From the NCBI GenBank assembly GCA_032164245.1, contig JAVMKO010000001.1, forward strand, positions 167,081,434-167,145,433: DNA of 64,000 nt, in the 5' to 3' direction. Within the stretch, counting starts at the first letter, position 1, and every line of letters starts with the position of its first letter. The notes beneath the pieces are model-generated. The model was not told where the DNA came from and ran no database searches. It worked only from the letters and a program-made list of their open reading frames with translations. A program made the translations under genes and the position numbers. Below are positions 59,308-64,000 of this stretch, one piece after another. The stretch comes from Sternotherus odoratus. Taxonomy: Eukaryota > Chordata > Testudines > Kinosternidae.

Positions 59308-60429
59308 TTTACTATATTGCTTCTTTAGATTAATTTGCTTCCTAATTTTCTATCAGCCATTTAATCACCAAACTGCATATTCCATCCTCAGGTCATTACA
59401 AAGTGAGCAGCATTCATTCTAATGCTAATCCTTGTGGCATTCCATTAGTCACCTGCCTCCATTCAAAGCTGCTTCTATGCAAATTATCCTCTTTGATAAC
59501 CTATTCTTTACTCTCAAGTATCCCAGACATTGATCTCTCACTTTATAATTTTGTTCAGGTAAATTATTTCCATAGCTATTCACATAACATCATATTATTT
59601 CTAAGATAATTTTTAAAAGAGAATTAGATATTCTAGGCATAATCTTCTTTTTGTGAACCCATGCTTACTTTTTAAAATTAAACAGCCTGTTTAGGTGTTC
59701 TGTTATCCTGTCCCTAATTAATGCAGAGTGATTTCCCCTTCTCTGACACGAAGTTTATAAACACGTTATTTTTGAGATCTTCCCTAGACCTCTTCCCGGA
59801 TGTGTTGTAGATGTTACTATCAGCCTGGAGAGAAGCAGTTGTAACTATCCTGCTGCCTATAGCGAACGCTTCTCAGCTTCCTACATAGAATACAGAATTT
59901 AGACTTAAACTTTAACGCTGCAGACAAGCTAGGGAGTAGACTTTATATTTGTTTTTTTAAAAGCTACAACCAACTTCAGGGTCCAATTAATACAACCCAG
60001 TAATTTTTTGTATTTATTAAAAATGAGCAATAAAATGTCCTTTAGCTGAAGCTCAAGATGAACAACAAATGCTGGCAAAGCAAGAGAAACAAAATGGCTC
60101 TTAGAAATAGCATGTGTACACAGCACTTAGCAGAACAGGTCTCTGCTTGGGCCCTTATGTGCTATGAAACACAGATAGTAAGGAAAATGGCCTCAATCCT
60201 ACAAATAGGTGCACCTGTGTGGACCTTTATGCTATTATAGACTAGTATTGACTTTACGCTGGAGTGAAGCTCTGCTTCAACACATCTGATTGGAGCCAAA
60301 AAATGCAAAAAACAGTAATGCCCCAGAGTTTAAGCTAATTGACTGGATAAATGCAGCGTGACCTAGCAGCCCTAGAAAGATTTTTTGTCAGTATTAGATA
60401 AATATCTTTAATTATTTAAGTTCTCTTTT
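59308..60429. other. Unassigned AT-rich stretch
   Basis: No gene is seen. Its left edge carries words like ATGCTAATCCTTGTGGCATT, which may be a trace of CR1 RT sequence in reverse (59400-59700), but it is too worn to call. Confidence 0.35.
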
Positions 60430-61200
60430 TGTGCCTAAATGACTCTGTAAAAAGAAGTATACTAATTTTTTTGAATGCTGCATCTAACATGAGTTTTGGA
60501 GAGATTGCAACTCCCCAAAAAACATGGGTTCAGGACAGTTCTGCCTGCACCTGTGTCAGAGATCTCTGTTGTCCTGTCTCTGGTGCTAGAAAGGTTGGTG
60601 CCAGTGATTCTTCCTCCAATTGGTGCAAAGGTGTCTTTCTCAGAGCACTATCGAAATGGAAACTAGGTTTTCTATTCTCCTAAGGCATCTACTCTGATGA
60701 AGGACATCTCAACACTGCTAGTGCCAGGGTGACATAGGATTCCTGAGCTATGGGAAGAGGGGAATTGCCTTCAGATCCCTAAGAGAGGTGTCAGCTCTGG
60801 ACTCCTGCAGTCATCAGTGCTGAGGCTGTCAAGGCAGATAGCTTCGGTGCTGTTTTAATGTCTAAACAGCTATCAGTGCTTCAGAAGACTTTGCACTAGA
60901 GCTTCTTTTGGATGTTGGGCAGAAACCAGAGCAGATGCCTTGGCTCACTTGGCAATACTGGGCCTCAGTGTTGCTGATAGCCATTGTGGGCCCTGCATTC
61001 AGGTGCCCGTGCCTATCTCTTTAAGGCTTCTCCTGTGAGGTAGGCCTGCAGTCTCGACGAGTCCGTCTGGCGATCCCAGCACACTCTGGGGGTGAACACT
61101 CAGAAGACTGAGCACTGTTCTGGGGAACGAGTTTCCCCAACGCAGATGAGGCACTGAACACACATGTCCAGTTCCAGGTAAATTCTCAGGCACAAGGTGC
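60430..61200 (-). pseudogene. Decayed DIRS-like gag fragment
   Basis: On the minus strand at about 61172-61000 one frame reads ELDMCVQCLICVGE, then ETRSPEQCSVF, a stop, VFTPRV, then RLQAYLTGEALKR. The C..C....GE......C pattern followed by FTPR, RL.A.L and AL resembles the zinc-knuckle block of gag in vertebrate DIRS-type tyrosine-recombinase retrotransposons. The following 500 bp (toward 60430) are rich in serine-type codons, as the linker of such gags is. There is a stop in the middle, and a cysteine of the pattern is displaced. Family assignment is by resemblance only. Confidence 0.4.
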
Positions 61201-61645
61201 ACCTCTGAAGTTAGGTTTGACAACTTTCTACTCTCACAAAACTGAACACCTTTGCCCTGCCTCCTGCCCCTCCTCCAAAGCCCCTTCCATGACTTGCCCC
61301 TTTTCTGAGGCTCCACCCCCACTCACATCATCCACCCTCCCTCTGTTGCTTGCTTTCCCCACCCTTACTCACTCGCTCATTTTCACTGGGCTGGCTCAGG
61401 GGGCTGGGATGTGGGAGTGGGGCTGAAGCCACTGGGCTTCAACTTTGCCCCCACCCAGGGCAGTGGGGTTTGGGTTTTGGCCCCACCAGCTGGGACAGTG
61501 GGGCTTGGGCGGCCTTAGCTTTGTTCCCCCCTATTGGGGTCGTGTAGGAGGTCATGGTGCAATGAAGTTGCAATCATGCACCCCCAGAGGACCCCAATTT
61601 GTTAACAACTTTGCAAGCTCAGGGGACCAGGAGGCACTGCCCAAC
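61201..61645. repeat. GC-rich interspersed repeat
   Basis: Starts near GGTTTGACAACTTTCTACTC and contains CTGCCTCCTGCCCCTCCTCC, CTTTTCTGAGGCTCCACCCC and GGGCTGGCTCAGGGGGCTGG. It resembles a common turtle/crocodilian GC-rich repeat that begins 'GTCAACTTTCT'. The right limit is uncertain (near CAACTTTGCAAGCTCAGGGG). The overlapping frames are not genes. Confidence 0.5.
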
Positions 61646-64000
61646 AGCTGGAAGGGACAGATGCCCTCGTAAAAGAATATATAATTTCCCAGCAATGATT
61701 TGTGCTTTTTTCTCCACTCTAACCCTTTCTTCGTGTTCTATTGCTTACCATGATATTTATTTTTGTACTTATAAAAATAAACATTATTGGGAGCAGGACC
61801 GAGGTATCAAAAATGGAAGCAGGGTATCAACTATACCTAGGATGTCCCTTCTTGAATTTCAACAACTAAAAGAGCTCACATGGACTTCCTGACCATTTTT
61901 TAATGCTCTGCCTTTCTCTGAATCATACATTTGGGGATAGAGGCAAACCCATATACAGCACCAGTAAATGTGTCAGTAAAGTTATTTTTAAATGTTCACC
62001 ATGTAATAAAATGCAATGCTTAGCTCATATTCTTATCTTTACATTTCAATCCTTTATTTACTTTTTACTATTATGGGATATATAGTGCTACACTCTTGCT
62101 CCAAACACCATTAAAGGCCATATAAACTCCTTCTAGTTCTTTAAATTCCAGCTCCGAACCAAACACTTCCCTATCTCTATTTTGAGGTTATTTGGGCTCT
62201 TCATCTTTTTTATGTGGAAGTTAGAGGTATATATACAGAAATTACTGCACCATTAATGGGAAACCATGACCTTTCCTTACTGAAAGGATTGTAAAAAAAG
62301 CCTAACATTTTGCTCAAGCTTAGGTATAACATTTCCACAGCAAGAATTTGGCTTTATTAATGTCTCGTTAATATCAGGAAGGGCTTCAAAAGCAAAATAT
62401 GTCTCTTCCTCTGCTACAAACATTAAACTCTTGAGGCTTGTCATCACTTGAAAATTAGGTCATGTCAGATGACATGGCTCTTCAAGGTTATGTTTTAGAA
62501 CAGCATAAAACATGGCACTGTAGACAGAGACCATTATGCCACTTGATCATGGGTAAATCCTACTGGAACTACAGGGTTTATGTAAGGTGATTAGAATTGA
62601 CCTATGTTTCCAGTAGGATTTACCCACAACTTGCTGAAATAGTGTTAAAACACAACTCAGCCCTGCTGATTACAAAATCACATTTAGCATCATGTTAATG
62701 AAAATCACCTAATTTTCTAAGGACGACAAGAACTTAGAAACTTAGAATGTCATTTTGAGGGCTCTGTAACTTGTGGCTATTTTGAGTTTATTGTCTTCTC
62801 TTTTTTCCCCCCTCCCTAGTTTCATTACCTGACGTTACTCTGAATTGCCTGTCATTTATTTTTTTTTGCAACATCTTTCTGATTTTATTCATGCAATTTT
62901 GGATGTTATTGTCCCCCTGCCATCCCCAGTTGTGTATCAGCAGCAGATTTCATAGTCTTATCACACATTCTCTCTGCCGGGTCATTGCTGCCTGGGGATG
63001 TGTTCATTGAAGGAATAACAAAGGTATTTTATATTTTCCAATTTTAAACAAACATGATGCAAGGGGTAAATAAAAGAAACACCAAATACGTTTAGTGATA
63101 GTTTCTAAGGATGGGTAAAATTAGACCATTATGCCAAAACCATTTGAGATTTGGAAAAGTTTCATTAAGTTGCACTTCTTGTTTCTGAATCCCTCGTTTT
63201 AGCAGAGCAGGATCTCTGCCCACTGCTGTTGCAGCCTGATGCCGCCTCAGTAGCTATGCATCAAAGCATACAGCGCGCGTCTGGGAAGCTCTAAACCTGG
63301 CACATCTTGGGGCTAATGAAACCTTCCTCTGAAGATTCTAGGGTGGTGACAGGTGTTGTGAAGCTTGCTGTATGAAACAACAGCTGATATTGAGAAGGGA
63401 GAATGGCCAAACATCTCGTACAAAGGTTCTTGCGACAGAAAGGAGGCATTAGAATCCCTATATGATTGTTGGGAGTGAGAGAACAAGGCCCTAGTCACTC
63501 CTCTGAGGAGTGCTGCTACTGACGGGATGAGCTAGGTGCCTCATAATAGAAGCAGGGTGCAGAGGAGGAGCATATGCATATGATTTAACTCCGTTTAAAT
63601 AGGAGAAAAAAATGCAGAAAACTCTTCCAAACACACTGACAGCACATCACTACTTTTGTATCTTATTTCAGAATTATGAGATAGATGCAGAGTTTTGTCC
63701 TTGAATTTTTTCAGTTTCAAGAACACCAAAATACACTTCTAAAGCAGAAATCACACAGCAACGGTTATATACATGCTCTACTGGGCCAGCAGGAAAAAAT
63801 AATCATGTCAGTTCTTGGCAGCGGGTGGAACTGCAGTGTACGGGTACATTTTTAAGACCCAGCAAATAACCCATGCAACAAGATACCAGTGATCTGGTGA
63901 GTCACCCTGGCAGCCACACCAATGGGACCCTATTAACTCCAAGCCAGGAGTAAACTACAAAAAGTTCGAGTAACAATCTGAGTCAGAGGAAATATTAGTG
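61646..64000. other. Unassigned stretch to window end
   Basis: No gene, RNA or well-preserved transposon is recognised. One inverted pair is visible: GGGTAAATCCTACTGGAACT near 62551 and TTCCAGTAGGATTTACCCAC near 62608, a hairpin of about 17 bp arms and 40 bp apart. Confidence 0.35.

Noticed and set aside
1..64000. tRNA, rRNA, CRISPR array or bacterial defence system
   Set aside because: No cloverleaf, conserved rRNA segment or regularly spaced direct repeats with unique spacers were seen; composition and elements are vertebrate.

Overview
This window reads as non-coding DNA from a sauropsid vertebrate genome, most likely a turtle (a crocodilian is second choice). The evidence is a dense load of CR1 LINEs whose 3' tails match CR1 (for example 'gaccctttggtctgacccagtatgg' style endings, ATTCT/TATG tail motifs, and 'catctagtccaacctcc' in reverse), many small hAT, mariner/pogo and Harbinger-like cut-and-paste elements, and several Helitrons. 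There are no bacterial features such as operons, ribosome binding sites or CRISPR arrays. I found no intact protein-coding gene. The longest open frames are either fragments of transposon proteins or low-complexity readthrough. The window is probably intergenic or deep intron.

Layout. About 0.3-4.5 kb holds a broken plus-strand CR1 with traces of ORF1 (CxxC zinc-binding segment, esterase-like segment) and ORF2 (endonuclease, reverse transcriptase). It is interrupted by a GC-rich foldback element with two long palindromes. A Harbinger-like MITE lies at 6.2 kb and an hAT MITE at 8.0 kb. A long minus-strand CR1 spans 8.9-11.7 kb and is split by a Helitron (10589-11240) carrying a 43-bp C-rich minisatellite. 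An hAT MITE with a perfect 8-bp target duplication is at 13.25 kb. A CR1 tail at 18.5-19.04 kb is followed by another hAT MITE. The 20.2-21.46 kb cluster contains a MITE with a second hAT MITE nested in it, a Harbinger-like copy and a second Helitron of the same family as the first. From 21.5 to 27.5 kb there is little recognisable.

The middle has CR1 copies on the minus strand (27.5-28.7, 34.1-36.0, 41.8-42.4, 42.7-43.5 kb), a 295-bp Harbinger-like MITE (30.8 kb), a pogo/Tigger-like element (31.5 kb), a mariner-like element with a GC-rich core (32.7 kb), an LTR-like stretch (37.0-37.8 kb) and a textbook hAT MITE (44.2 kb). The right third has a MIR-like SINE trace (46.0 kb), simple repeats (47.2 and 48.55 kb), two more Harbinger-like copies (51.1 and 54.4 kb, the latter nested inside an older element), a probable solo LTR with TG...CA ends and a 5-bp duplication (55.77-56.44 kb), a third, different Helitron (58.27-59.31 kb), a decayed DIRS-like gag trace (about 60.4-61.2 kb) and a GC-rich interspersed repeat (61.2-61.6 kb).

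Nothing here forms a working pathway. The biology is a layered history of retrotransposition, cut-and-paste and rolling-circle transposition, with several nestings that fix relative ages. All calls come from reading the sequence by eye; family names rest on hallmark ends, target duplications and short protein motifs, not on database searches.
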